From Cacajao melanocephalus (taxonomy: Eukaryota > Chordata > Mammalia > Primates > Pitheciidae), in NCBI GenBank assembly GCA_963573385.1, contig CAUYLG010075691.1, positions 1 to 64,000 on the forward strand: a stretch of 64,000 nucleotides of DNA. Reading direction: 5' to 3'. Made by a program: the position numbers and the translations under genes. The notes under the pieces were generated by a model. It was not told the DNA's origin. It made no database searches and was given only the letters and a program-made list of their open reading frames with translations. Shown piece after piece: positions 51,518 through 63,388 of the stretch (the first letter of the stretch is position 1; every line of letters starts with the position of its first letter).

Positions 51518-52450
51518 ATGTCTTCGACTCAGGGCAATGGGGAACACTGGAAGTCCCTGGAGTCTGTGGGCATCAGCCGCAAAGAGCTGGCAATGGCCGA
51601 AGCCCTGCAGATGGAGTATGATGCCCTGTCCCGGCTCCGGCACGACAAGGAGGAGAGCAGAGCCACGCAGAACGCAGACCCCTCTCTCATCAGCTGGGAT
51701 GAGCCTGGGGTGGACTTCTATAACAAGCCAGCGGGAAGGCGGACCGACCTCAAGCTGTTACGCGGTCTCTCTGGCTCTGATCCTACCCTCAACTACAACT
51801 CACTCTCCCCACAGGAAGGGCCGCCCAACCACTCTACCTCCCAAGGGCCCCAGCCTGGCCCAGATCCCTGGCCCAAAGGTTCCCTGTCTGGAGACTATCT
51901 CTACATTTTTGATGGTTCCGATGGGGAAGTCTCTTTGTCCCCAGGACCAGGAGACATAGAGGGCTCTTGCAAGAAACTATCCCCACCTCCTCTGCCTCCC
52001 CGAAACTCTATCTGGGATACCCCTCCCCTGCCTCCCAGAAAGGGGTCCCTGTCATCCTCTAAGATCTCCCAGCCCAATGACATCAACACGTTCTCTTTGG
52101 TCGAACAATTGCCAGGCAAACTGCTAGGGAATCAGATCCTGGAAGAGGAAGAGGTGCCAGGAGGTGGGGGTCAGGGCCGCCTGCTGGGGTCTGTGGACTA
52201 TGATGGCATCAACGATGCAATTACAAGGCTCAACTTGAAGTCAACCTATGATGCAGAGATGTTGCGGGATGCCACCAGGGGCTGGAAGGAGGGCCGAGGG
52301 ACCCTGGACTTCAGCAAAGACACTTCTGGAAAACCCGTGGCCCGGAGCAAGACTATGCCCCCTCAGGTGCCCCCCCGCACCTATGCCTCCCGCTATGCCA
52401 ACCGAAAGAATGCGACGCCTGGCAAGAACCGCCGGATTTCTGCAGCTCCG
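51518..52450 (+). CDS. PIK3C2B: PIK3C2B exon 2: residues 1-311 of PI 3-kinase C2 subunit beta
   Basis: First coding exon of the class II phosphoinositide 3-kinase that makes PI3P and PI(3,4)P2 on endosomes and near the plasma membrane. The protein opens MSSTQGNGEHWKSLESVGIS. Residues 1-311 form the regulatory N terminus. A helical, acidic stretch (about 22-45) is followed by a proline-rich region with SH3 ligands PPPLPPR (156-162), PPLPPR (169-174) and PPQVPPR (281-287). In the human protein this region binds SH3 adaptors such as Grb2 and intersectin. The ATG is chosen because it matches the family start and has A at -3; the open frame runs further upstream only through a TTG in the leader. 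The exon ends in phase 0 at GCTCCG|GTGAGG. Several residues differ from the human protein as I remember it, so the species is probably not human. Confidence 0.97.
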
Positions 52451-53069
52451 GTGAGGACCTTCATGTGTTTCTTCTGTCTTCCTTTCTCTATGTCCTTCAG
52501 GAACAGGGACTAGTCTCTGCTGTTCCACATCCTACTCTGCCAAGTCCTTACGCCTTTAGGCTTCTCCTACCCTCTTTTTCTGCCACCTGGACCCTGGCCC
52601 TGGTGGGGAAGGTCCAAGGGAGGCTTGATTAGGGGTGGATACCAGTAGAGGAAGGTCGTCTTTTCACGGCCAGTTTTCACTATCTTGGCCAAAACGGCCC
52701 TTCTCGGGGCAGGCATTTGGAAATCCTGGTTCCTAGCATGTGGCCACTTCCTGATATAAGGACTGAATTGGGAGCTAGGGGATTCATTACAGACTCTGGC
52801 TGAATAGCCCTCTGGACCGGAGCAAATTGCTTCCGCTTGCTCTGAGGCCCTGCTCTGCCAAAAATGCTGCGTGGCGATGAAGATCATTCACAATAGTAAC
52901 CGCTTGTTTAGTGTCCACTGAATACCAGACCCTGGTCCAGATCTCCACAACAACCCTTCCTGATAGTCCAAAGACACACAGCAAGCAATAGCAGGGCCAG
53001 CATTCCGCCCTGGCCTCTCTCGTTCCTGAGCCCTTTCTCTCCCCCTTTCTCTCTCTCTTTCCCCACTCT

Positions 53070-53300
53070 GTTATTTATTGTGATAAAATATACATAACAT
53101 AAAATTCGGCACTGTAACCATCTGTAACCGTGCATTCAGGGGCATTATCTACATTCACACTGTCGTGCGACCCTTGCATAATTCATCTCTACCCGTTGTC
53201 TTCTCACAATGAAAATATTTAGGAAAAGTGTGCAGTATGACAAATAATTTTATTTTTTTCAGTACGTAGTGTAAAATAGCGATCTATCTAGGTCAAAGCC
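53070..53300 (-). mobile_element. L1M 3' remnant, reverse orientation
   Basis: TTTATTGTGATAAAATATAC, CATAACATAAAATTCGGCAC and CATTATCTACATTCACACTG are reversed L1M 3' UTR wording. Confidence 0.75.
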
Positions 53301-53461
53301 CCCAAGCAGGTTCCAGGGGAGTTCTAACCTTTTTTCTGGTTTAGGGGAGCTTCAGCAGCATCTCCCAGGTGGGACCAGAAGGCCACTTTGTATTTCATCC
53401 TCGGTCCCTGGAAACCCCGGCTGCAAGGAGTCAAGAGATACCCCCATGGCTGATGCCTTCT

Positions 53462-53757
<296 letters not shown>

Positions 53758-54659
53758 GATGCCTTCTGTGACAGCTTAACACTCCACTTCATTCCATCCG
53801 GTTTCCTCCTTAGCCATTGTTTAAGGGCACTAGGGTTTTCCCACCTGGTCACCTTGTATCTAGCCTTTGGGATCCTTCCTAACTCTGAAGAGCTATACAG
53901 TCCTTTAGAAACAGGGACTTCCTCTGCTTCTGCTAAGAGAATGACCCCAAAAGCTGAATCAGCTCCTGGGATAAGGCACATCCCTAGAGCTCAGGGATTT
54001 TTAAAGGCCCTGCTCTGAGAGGTGGGGCTGTTTCCGCTATTTATAGGGACTGGGAGATTCCTATTCCCAGCTCTGAGTTCCTCACACCCAGCTGGGCCTG
54101 CTCACTGAGTCAGGGCACCCTGGTAGGTGGTCACCTCTGTTGCTCGCCCTCTCTCCTGCCTCCCTCAGTCCCTCGCCCTTCCCCATCCCCTGAGTGTCAT
54201 CGGAGTTCCGAGACAGAGCTCAGCCCAGAATCTCCTTGAAGAAGCGGGCACAAAGCAAAAATCTCTTGCCAGGTCTGAGTGGGGAAATGCGGCCTTGGTC
54301 CTCCCCACGTCAGCTGGGTGCAGGGGCTCAGCCTGCCGGGAGGGGGGACCCCTTGGGCCCTCGGCCTGTACCACCGCCCCGCTTCCGCCGGGCTTCCAGC
54401 CGGAGGGAACCTCCTTATCCCAGGCCAGCGGAGCCAGCTCTGGAAATGGCTGGCTCTGAATGCCAGCCTGATACCCCCGCTGCCAGCCTCTGCCCGGCAG
54501 ACTCCCCCAGCCAGCATCGGGCGATGCCATCAGGGCCTGCCAGCCGGGCAAACGTAAGTGGCTTTTGTTTTCTTATGGTGCCAGTGAGTGGTACAGAAAG
54601 GGCATGACAGTGCCCTTCAGTGGCCGCTCTGTTCTCTCCCTCTCTTGCCTTCTCTTCCC

Positions 54660-54720
54660 TCCCCCCACTGTCTCTCTCTCTCTCCCTTTTTTTATTCCTC
54701 TCTCTCTCCCTCTCTCTCGT
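54660..54720 (+). repeat. CT-rich low-complexity tract
   Basis: CCCCCCACTGTCTCTCTCTC followed by further CTCTCTCCC units; pure pyrimidine over most of its length. Confidence 0.85.
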
Positions 54721-55985
54721 GGGTTAATTGCTGACAGTGGTACTATTGTTTTGACTAGGACACAGGCACGAACTTGGCAGAGCTGGGGCCTCACATGCCA
54801 ACTGTCCCCAGTGCTGCCCTCCCCTCTGTGCACCCCCGCCCTCCACCACCCATTACACCCAGGGGAGCAGGGCTGACAAGAGAGGGTCAACCAGAGGAAA
54901 CAGTCTGGATATTCAAATGAGGAGCTCCGTTGCTGCCATCTGCCCCAAGAGGCAGGGAGGACTTGAGGGTAGCCAGTAGGTTGGACGAGAGGTGTGGAAC
55001 AGCTGTTGGAACCACATGGCGGCTGAGTCTCCATCTGAGCTGAAGCCTCATTTCCTGGTGTGGCCTCCTAGGCTGCCCTGAGCAGGCCTGTCAGGCAGAA
55101 ACACGTCATGCACCGGCTCTCCCTCCCCCTCACTTCCTTCTCCCTAGGGCTGGGCTACAGGCCTTGCCAGGGGCTTTGTTAGGAACCCTCTTGGGTGACT
55201 GAAAACAGCTCTGGGATGGGAGATGGTTTGAGACCTTATCTGAGAATCCCACCGCCACACACACATTTTGAGAGAGGAAATGGGGCCAAGGCAGGCTCCC
55301 TGACATTCCAGCTGTCCAGAGCCGGTGACTTGGAAGCCAGGAGCCAAGCTTCTACCAGGTCTTCCCCTGCCCAGACCACTGCTTTGATGCTTTCTTCCTC
55401 ATATAGCATTTACCCAGAAGGCACATGTGTCTGAGTCATCTCTTCTATCTAAGGGCTCTTGGTCTCTCTCTGCTTTGGGTCCCCGGCGCTTGTGGATGTG
55501 GAGGCTTCTGACCAGGGCCAAGCTTCCCTGGGCACCATTTGAGCAGCCCACCTGCTCTAGCCTCAGTGGAGAGGCTGGGAAAAATGGCTGCTGCTCTGCT
55601 CCCCGTCACACCTCTGAGAGAATTCTCCAGAAAGCCCTTGCTGCAGGAGTGGCCCGACAGCACTGGATGGCGTTACCAGCTGCCTCACACTTATCAGACT
55701 GTCCCCTCCTGAAGTGGCTTTGGCCACATTCTCATCCATCCCACCCAGGCTTCAGTACTCAGCCAGAGCTTCACCTCCTCCTTCAACCTGGCTCCTTCCT
55801 GGTCTCCTAGGACAGCAGATACATATATTCCTGGACGTCCTATATGTTCTTGTGCCCCTTTCATTGAATGTCGAGTGACTTAAAAAGTCTTGTCATGTAG
55901 AGTTTGAGTTTAGGTCTGGGAGTATCTCACAGGGAGGGGCCACCATGGGGGGAAGGGCACTGAGTTGGCTGCGCTTCTCTTAAAG

Positions 55986-56086
55986 GTGGGCTCCCGGTCC
56001 CACACCGTTGCCAATGGCCATGAGTTGTTTGAGGTCTCAGAAGAGAGAGATGAAGAGGTTGCTGCATTTTGCCACATGCTGGATAT
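55986..56086 (+). CDS. PIK3C2B: PIK3C2B exon 3: residues 312-345 (part)
   Basis: 101 bases after the acceptor TTCTCTTAAAG, encoding VGSRPHTVANGHELFEVSEE and then an acidic stretch ending HMLD plus two bases of the next codon. Donor GATAT|GTAAGA. The frame joins exons 2 and 4 without a shift and connects the proline-rich region to the Ras-binding-like domain. The acceptor has a modest pyrimidine tract. Confidence 0.95.
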
Positions 56087-56271
56087 GTAAGAGTTAAAGA
56101 ATGGGGCAGGGGATGTGGGAGGGTTATGGGGGATGGGGAGGAGGGCCATCCATTTCAGAGCTTTCTTTAGGAGGGAAGAAGCACCATAATTAAATAAATC
56201 TCAATTCATAGCTATGAAATGCTTCCTACAACAAGTGTCTGTAGGGTTTTTGAAATCCTAGAAGTTTCCTT

Positions 56272-56565
56272 CTTTTTTTTTTTGAGATGGAATCTTGCTC
56301 TGTTGCCTGGGCTGGAGCGCAGTGGCGCAATCTCGGCTCGCTGCAACCTCTGTCTCCCGGGTTCAAGCGACTCTCTTGCCTCAGCCTCCTGAGTAGCTGG
56401 GATTACAGGCACCCGGCACCACGCCCAGCTAATTTTGTGTGTTTTTAGCAGAGACGGGGTTTCACTATGTTGGTTAGGCTGGTCTCGAACTCCTGACCTC
56501 GTGATCTGCCTACCTCAGCCTCCCAAAGTGCTGGGATTAGAGGTGTGAGCCACCACGCCCAGCAG
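56272..56565 (-). repeat. Alu element, reverse orientation
   Basis: Full-length reversed Alu in intron 3, T tail to CCACCACGCCCAGC. Confidence 0.96.
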
Positions 56566-57005
56566 AGTTTCACACTTTTAACAAAATTCATGAAACCTCC
56601 ATTGAACAGTCAAAGTATCCTGATCACTCTAGGGTCTGACCCTCAGTTGCCCTTAGGAGCAAATGCACCCCAGTTGGCAATAAGAGTGTTATCCGGAACT
56701 AAAAGAGAAAGGAAATGGATTCATAAAAGAATTTTCCATTAAACTTAGCATGGAAAGCTTTGTCATTTTAGAACTATTTGCACTGTTCAATGGTGGGAAA
56801 CATTCTGCAATTATAAGAGAAGTGTCAAGAAGGGGGTTTCTCAGAGCTGTGACCCTACTGTGCCCATCCTGGCCTGTAAATGTGGAGGGCTGGGCTGAGT
56901 GGGGACAGAGGGGCTCTTGAGTCCAGGCATGAGGGCTCCAGCAGACCTCTGCCTGACTACTCTCTTCTAAAGGCCCAGTGAGGGTTTTTTTTTCTTCCTG
57001 TGCAG

Positions 57006-57160
57006 TCTTCGATCTGGCTCTGACATCCAAGACTACTCCCTCACTGGCTATGTCTGGAGCGCTGTCACCCCTAGCCCAGAGCACCTGGGGGATGAGGTCA
57101 ACCTGAAGGTGACAGTGTTGTGTGACAGCCTTCGAGAGGCACTCACTTTTACCTGCAACT
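57006..57160 (+). CDS. PIK3C2B: PIK3C2B exon 4: residues 345-397 (part)
   Basis: 155 bases between acceptor TTCTTCCTGTGCAG and donor GCAACT|GTAAGT. It encodes LRSGSDIQDYSLTGYVWSAV followed by TPSPEHLGDE and VNLKVTVLCDS, the beginning of the PI3K Ras-binding-type domain (about residues 375-463 in human). The DYSLTG and CDSLREAL readings differ from the human residues as I recall them. Confidence 0.96.
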
Positions 57161-57468
57161 GTAAGTGAGCGGGGAGCAGGTGTGAGCATCTCTTGAAGTG
57201 GGGCGGGGATGACTGTGTTTTGGATCCTATTTCCTTCTCATCTTGTGACCTAGATGAAGGGCGGTGAGGATGCTCCTTTTGGGGACTGGCTTTAGGGCCA
57301 GATTTCTAGTGCAGTCACTTTCCCCAACCTGGAACTACTTGCATGCTTAATCTGGTTGGTGATGGTGCTGGAGAACACTTACCTGGGAAGGGGGATCAGG
57401 GTGGGGAAACTGAGCCCCAGCAGCCCCAACACCCATCATCTGTGCTCCCCCTGCCTTACCCTTCACAG

Positions 57469-57589
57469 GTTCCTCCACTGTAGACTTGCTTATCTACCAG
57501 ACCCTGTGCTATACCCATGATGATCTGAGGAATGTGGACGTGGGTGACTTTGTTCTGAAGCCCTGTGGGCTGGAGGAGTTCCTACAGAA
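57469..57589 (+). CDS. PIK3C2B: PIK3C2B exon 5: residues 397-437 (part)
   Basis: 121 bases from acceptor CCCTTCACAG to donor CAGAA|GTGAGT. Encodes [20 protein letters not shown] and [14 protein letters not shown], the middle of the Ras-binding-type domain with its typical ubiquitin-like LKPCG turn. The first codon is shared with exon 4 (T|GT, cysteine). Confidence 0.96.
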
Positions 57590-58498
57590 GTGAGTGAATT
57601 GGTGGGAGGTAGCCCCTGCCTTCTGGCTAATAGGATTGTGAGGGGGCTTCTTGGGATTGGTGCTGGGACCGGCCTGGCAACTCCGCCCCAATCCCACAGT
57701 CAAGACTCCTGCTTTCTGGGCACACTCTCGGCCACGTCGCACTTTCCCCATGAGCTCTGTCTTCCAGCAGGGTTGGCTGACGTCCTGAGGCAAATTTGCT
57801 GCAGAAAGAGTTTGGAGCTGGGATTAAGCAAAGCCTAGGTCATATCTGCTTGCAGATCCTGCTTATGGAGAGATGTGTGTATTTGTGGGGAGGGGTGGGC
57901 TTGGGGAGACTATATGGGTAGGGCTATATCTCCTGCTCTAGATTATGTGTGGTGTTTTTATGGCCTGGGCAGAAGTACCCTTTTGGAGTCCAGGGGAGAA
58001 AGTCTCTCCCCATTCTTCTGCCAACAGGCCTTTTCCCCTGCTGGCCTGTGCAGCTAGTTATCCTCCTCTCAGAAGCACGCCTCCAGCTTGTCTTCATCCA
58101 GTGCCCTCGGTGGAAAGCAGCCTCTCTGGAAAGTCTGATGTGGACCAGCTGAGGCAACCCCCTTTCCACTACCCTGGGTTCTGGAGGGCTGGGGTGGAAG
58201 GGAGGCAAGGTTACCACCTCTCAGATGGTACAGCGGTGTGGCGGCAGACAGATAAGCTCTGCTTTTCTCCCTTAGGCTTCAGGGCAGCTCCTGCTTGCCA
58301 CCTCTGTTCACTTGGAGGAAGCAGGTCTTGGGAATGGAGAAAGGAGAGACCTGTCTCTCACTTCTTAGGAGTGCCCTATAAGTGCCACTGCTTGCTTTTT
58401 CTCTCTCTTATATCCAGGTCTAGACGCAAGGACGGTTGATCTATGGTTAGAGCATAGGATTTGGCAGTCAGGATGGAAGATTCATTTCTGGGCTTCTT

Positions 58499-58789
58499 TC
58501 TTTTTTTGAGACAGAGTCTCGCTTTGTCACCCAGGCTGGAGTGCAGTGGTGCCATCTCTAACTGCAGCCTCCACCTCCCAGGCTCAAGTGATTCGCATGC
58601 CTCAGCCTCCTGAGTAGCTGGGATTACAGGCATGAGTGACACCATGCCCAGCTAATTTTTGTATTTTTAATAGAGGCGGGGTTTCACCATGTTGGTCAGG
58701 CTGGTCTCAAACTCCTGACCTCAGGTGATCTGCCCACCTTGGCCTCCCAAAGTGCTGGGATTACGGGCATGAGCTGCTGCGCCCAGCTA
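58499..58789 (-). repeat. Alu element, reverse orientation
   Basis: Reversed Alu; the flanks share TCTGGGCTT and both resemble a MIR, so the Alu probably landed inside a MIR remnant. Confidence 0.95.
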
Positions 58790-60366
58790 TCTGGGCTTAT
58801 TTCTTCAAATTTAGGGATATTGTGGGGTCCTTTCCGGCCTCTGCCTCCTCATCTGGAAGCTGAGGGAAAAGAAAGAAGCAGCGCCCTATATGGTACAACT
58901 CCAGGGTGCCCTTCAAATGTGCTCCACCTTTAAACTCATTGATGTATGCACTTTCCCCAAGAGGAACAGGAAGGGTCCTAGACGCAGGGTTGCCTGGCAG
59001 AGAGTGCACCAGGTGGCCTGCCACTGTTAGAAGGGACCAAGGGGACATAGTGGGTAAGTTGAAGCTCCTGCTGACACCATTACACAGGTTTGAATTCTGA
59101 CTTGCCACTTCCTGGTTGTGAAGTCTGATGCTCAGCGCCCTCTGTAAGTTGCAGGGAGGGTGAAATGTGAGAATGACCCAGTGGGCAATCAGTAAATACC
59201 AGCAGGGAAGGAGCAGCCCACAGAGAAAAGTCACGGGGCTCTGGGCTGGCCAGATACTGCCATTTCCCTTGCAGCACCCCAAATCCTGGAGCCCCTGGGT
59301 CCAGAGGTAGTGGGAACTGTCAGGTTCTACCTTCCTGCTAAGACTCAGGTAAAATGTTCTCAGTGAGGTGGGACAGGGTCAGTGGTCCTCAGGTTATACC
59401 TCTTGTGCTCTGACTTGAATGCGTGGAGAGGAAGGCCTTCCACAGAGAAGCTCAAGCCAGGCCCCCAGGGGACCTGTGTCCAAGAGTCCTGGTCTGGGAG
59501 CCCCACTCCTGCCCAACAGAAAAGCACGGTGCTGGTTCCTGGCCCAGCCGCCAGGCCCCCGACACATGACAATCGGCCGGGGTGGGGGTGGAAAGGACTC
59601 TCTGGGGGTCCAGAAATCTGCTAGTTCCCAAGGAAGCCCTCAGACTTTCTACCCCTGAAAATTAGGAGGGGCTGATACTGAAGGGGTGAGTGGGTTCAGG
59701 ATGCAGGCTGCTCTCAGATAAGAACCTTGAGGCAGTCCCGTGGGAGGGTTGGGTTTCCTGCCACCTACCCCAGCCCCACCACACTCTTCCTTCCTCCCAG
59801 GCTCTCCCACCAGGCCCAGCCCTGCAGCCCAGCCTCACCACCTCCAGGTTTTGGCCGCCCTTCAGTCTTAGATCTGAGAGGGCCTAGGTCGGAGGCTTGG
59901 TCTTCTCAGAATGTGGATAACCCCTCCCTCTTACTGGATCTAGACGACCCTGGGGCCCTGCACCTCCCCCAGCTTCTGCACATACCCCTCCCCTTATGCT
60001 CCTGTCCTCTCCTCTCCATTTCTGGCCTAGATTCCCAGCTCTGCTAAGGAAGGAAGCCCTTTTCCGGCTTCTGTTACCCAGCTCTTGAGGCCAGGTCCAG
60101 GCCTGCAGTGCTGGCCTGGAGGTAGTTCTCCCTGTGCTCCTCCTCTTGGCTTTCCTTGCTGATAAAGGTGTGATTTGGGAGAGAGGAAGAAGTTGGATCA
60201 TAGAGGGACTCCTAGGCCTTCCTCTCTGAAAGGGGGAGTCTCTCATATGGGTGCTTGAGTAGGTGGGACTGGCATGCATTTGGGACTTTTCAAGAAGTCA
60301 TAGAAATTTTTAAGGTTATTCACAAGCAGGCAGGGTGCACAGAGGGAAGGTGAAAAAAGAACTTCA

Positions 60367-60747
<381 letters not shown>

Positions 60748-61189
60748 TCACTCTCTGAGCTCCCACATTGGAGCCTGAGCACAGGGGGACTCCATGTCTC
60801 TTCCTGGTTGTCCCCTGTGTGGAGGCCCAGAGAATAGGGCTTCAGCAACTGCTCCCTGTGATGTCCCTCTGTTTCCCCACTTCTTCCAACAGTTCCCAGC
60901 CCTGGAGTGAACCAGTGATTACCACACAGGTGATAAATATCTAGGAGAGTCAATATTTGTACCGACCAAGGGTTAAGTATATTAGGTGGCTTTTGTTTAG
61001 ACGGACCTCTGTTTCTCTTCCTAAGCTCTACCATGACGTTTTCTAGGAGCCAAAGTAGGGGGTGCCACACAGGTACTACCCTCTTACCTAAACCTTCTTT
61101 CTGTATCTCTCTCCCCAAGGCTAAGGTGTACATCTCTCTTCCCAGTGAGTCTCCAGGATGCTAATGGTCTTGTCTCTCTGCTCTATCAG

Positions 61190-61301
61190 CAAGCATGCCT
61201 TGGGCAGCCATGAGTACATCCAATACTGCCGCAAGTTTGACATTGACATTCGGCTGCAGCTGATGGAGCAGAAGGTCGTGCGCAGTGACCTGGCCCGGAC
61301 G
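61190..61301 (+). CDS. PIK3C2B: PIK3C2B exon 6: residues 437-474
   Basis: 112 bases from acceptor GCTCTATCAG, encoding KHALGSHEYIQYCRKFDIDI and RLQLMEQKVVRSDLART, the end of the Ras-binding-type domain and the link after it. Phase 0 at the end. The donor must be CGGACG|GTTGGT, with T at +3 in place of the usual purine; the alternative GTGTGAGG four bases on would break the frame with exon 7. Confidence 0.94.
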
Positions 61302-61447
61302 GTTGGTGTGAGGGTGGTGGAGGGTTGCACAGGGCGGGGGAGGTGGAATGGGAATACAGTATGGAACACATCAGGTGGGAGTGGGGTAGGAGTGATGGGC
61401 TGAGATAAGGGCACCGCCCCTCTCTGAATAGGGCACTTCTTACACAG

Positions 61448-61527
61448 GTGAATGATGACCAGAGCCCCTCCACCTTGAACTACCTCGTCCATCTCCAAGA
61501 GAGGCCCGTCAAGCAGACCATCAGCAG
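61448..61527 (+). CDS. PIK3C2B: PIK3C2B exon 7: residues 475-501 (part)
   Basis: 80 bases from acceptor CTTCTTACACAG to donor AGCAG|GTGAGC, encoding VNDDQSPSTLNYLVHLQERP and VKQTIS. It is separated from exon 6 by a short 146-base intron. Confidence 0.95.
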
Positions 61528-61909
61528 GTGAGCATGGGCGCCTGTTTGGATGTGCTCCAAACAGGAACTGTGTAGGGACCCCATCAGATGTGCCTGCTTG
61601 CCTTTCTGCTAGGGCTAAGGGATTCTCGCAGGTGTCAGGGGTTGGGGCCCACATGTCTTGTCAGGGAAGATCCCCACTCCAGGCATGTTTCATCTCTTCC
61701 CTCTGGAACTTTGCCATCCTTCTCTCCAGGCGAGAAGTGGCAGAGTAGAAAGACTCTCCCTCCTTCAGTCTTCACAGGACATATGGAAAGAGTGCGACTT
61801 CCTTTAAATCAGAGTGTGAGCTGAGGAGAGGGAGGGAGAAACTGGGTTTCCCAGGGCACTGGGTCTTTCGTGACCTCTCCTGTTGTGTTCCCCTGCCCCC
61901 AACTCCCAG

Positions 61910-61973
61910 GCAGGCCCTGAGTCTTCTGTTCGACACTTACCACAATGAAGTGGATGCCTTCCTGCTGGCTGAT
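61910..61973 (+). CDS. PIK3C2B: PIK3C2B exon 8: residues 501-522
   Basis: 64 bases from acceptor CCCCAACTCCCAG to donor GCTGAT|GTGAGT, encoding QALSLLFDTYHNEVDAFLLA then D. Helical linker between the Ras-binding-type domain and the downstream C2 domain. Confidence 0.95.
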
Positions 61974-62505
61974 GTGAGTACAAATCCAGGGGCTGGCCCA
62001 GCTGCCGAACGTTCCTCCCCTTCCCCAGTCCTCCCAGGTTCACCCAGCACTATGAGGGATCTGAGTGGACCCTGAAAACCTGTTGGCAGAGCACTTCTTT
62101 TCATCCCCCTCGCTCACGGGCACTGACAAGTGCATCGTCAGGGATTCTGTTCCTCCATAGAAGAAGTAGGCCAGGAACTATGTCCTGGTCCCATTCTCTG
62201 GAGTGGGATGTCTCCAGAGCTGAGGGACCTAGAGCTGTCACCCCCTAGCTGCTGCACTTGATGTGCATTGGAGCACGCATCCTCCGAGCAACGTCAGAAA
62301 CCTTTGGTCTGAGAGGTTCTGTTGTGCTGGTGTCACAGGTAGGAAACCATCAGGAAGTAGAAGGTTTCAAATGTAGGGAGGGGCCAGAGCTCTCCCCACT
62401 TGGACTCACGTGGAGCCTCAAGCCTCAAAACCGTGAGAATCGGCATTTGTCTTAAACGTCACAAAGCCAAAGAAAATCTGACCATTGTCTTCAAAAACAA
62501 TCCCT

Positions 62506-62801
62506 TGCCGAGTGCAATGGCCCACGCCTGTAATCCTAACCCTTCGGGAGACTGAGGTGGGAAGATTGCTTGAACCCAAAAGTTCAAGACTAGCCTGGGC
62601 AACACAGCAAGACACCATCTCTACAAAAAATACAGAAATTAGCCACTCATGGTGACACACACCTGTAGCTCTAGCTGCTCTGGAGGCTGAAGTGGGAGGA
62701 TCGCTTGAGCCCCGGAGTTTGGGGCCGTAGTGAGCTATGATCACACCGCTGTACTCCAGCCGGGGCGACAGAGTGAGACCCCATCTCAAAAAACGAAAAC
62801 C
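62506..62801 (+). repeat. Old Alu
   Basis: GCCGAGTGCAATGGCCCACG to a short A tail in intron 8; AluJ-like wording (AGCCTGGGCAACACAGCAAG). Confidence 0.93.
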
Positions 62802-63241
62802 CATCCCTGTCTCATTGATCCAGTTAATAGTAGTCATAGACTCTTCCCTTTTGAGGGGTTCAGTATTACGTCTAGTCACTGCCAGAATCCCTTCTCTAGC
62901 AGCCTCTGCTTGAATATTTCCATTGATGCAGGGGAAGCTCTCTGAACACCTGTGCTGTGCTGGTCTGTCCCTATGCTAGTGGCTATGGGGTGGGGTGGGG
63001 GGAGGGTAGAGAAGTGTAAGAATTGTCGCAGCCTTTGGGGAGCTTGTGTTCTTGTTAGAAAAACTGAATAGTAACATACAGCTATTAGTAGATAGAACAG
63101 GATGGTAATAAATTAATTAAGAGCACGTTTACCCCTGGGAATCATGAATCTCTACTCTTCCCAACCCTTTCCTTGAAAGACTGGGGTAGGGAGGGGTTGG
63201 AGAGCAAGAGCCTGCCAGCCTCACTGTGTCACCTCCCACAG

Positions 63242-63388
63242 GGGGACTTCCCGCTGAAGGCTGACAGGGTGGTCCAGTCCGTCAAGGCCATCTGCAACGC
63301 CCTGGCTGCTGTGGAAACCCCTGAGATCACCAATGCTCTCAACCAGCTGCCCCCCTGCCCCTCCCGCATGCAGCCTAAAATTCAGAAG
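63242..63388 (+). CDS. PIK3C2B: PIK3C2B exon 9: residues 523-571
   Basis: 147 bases, 49 whole codons, from acceptor ACCTCCCACAG to donor CAGAAG|GTAAAG. Encodes GDFPLKADRVVQSVKAICNA, then LAAVETPEITNALNQLPPCP and SRMQPKIQK. The next exon, which should begin the linker to the C2 domain, is not in the remaining 612 bases, so the gene is cut by the window edge. C2, helical, catalytic, PX and second C2 domains lie outside. Confidence 0.96.

Noticed and set aside
52241..52528. Minus-strand frames opposite PIK3C2B exon 2
   Set aside because: Shadows of a real coding exon; no independent start context or homology.
54127..55034. Cluster of 90-153 codon frames on both strands in intron 2
   Set aside because: Mutually overlapping, no conserved motif, no consistent splice sites to the known PIK3C2B exons.
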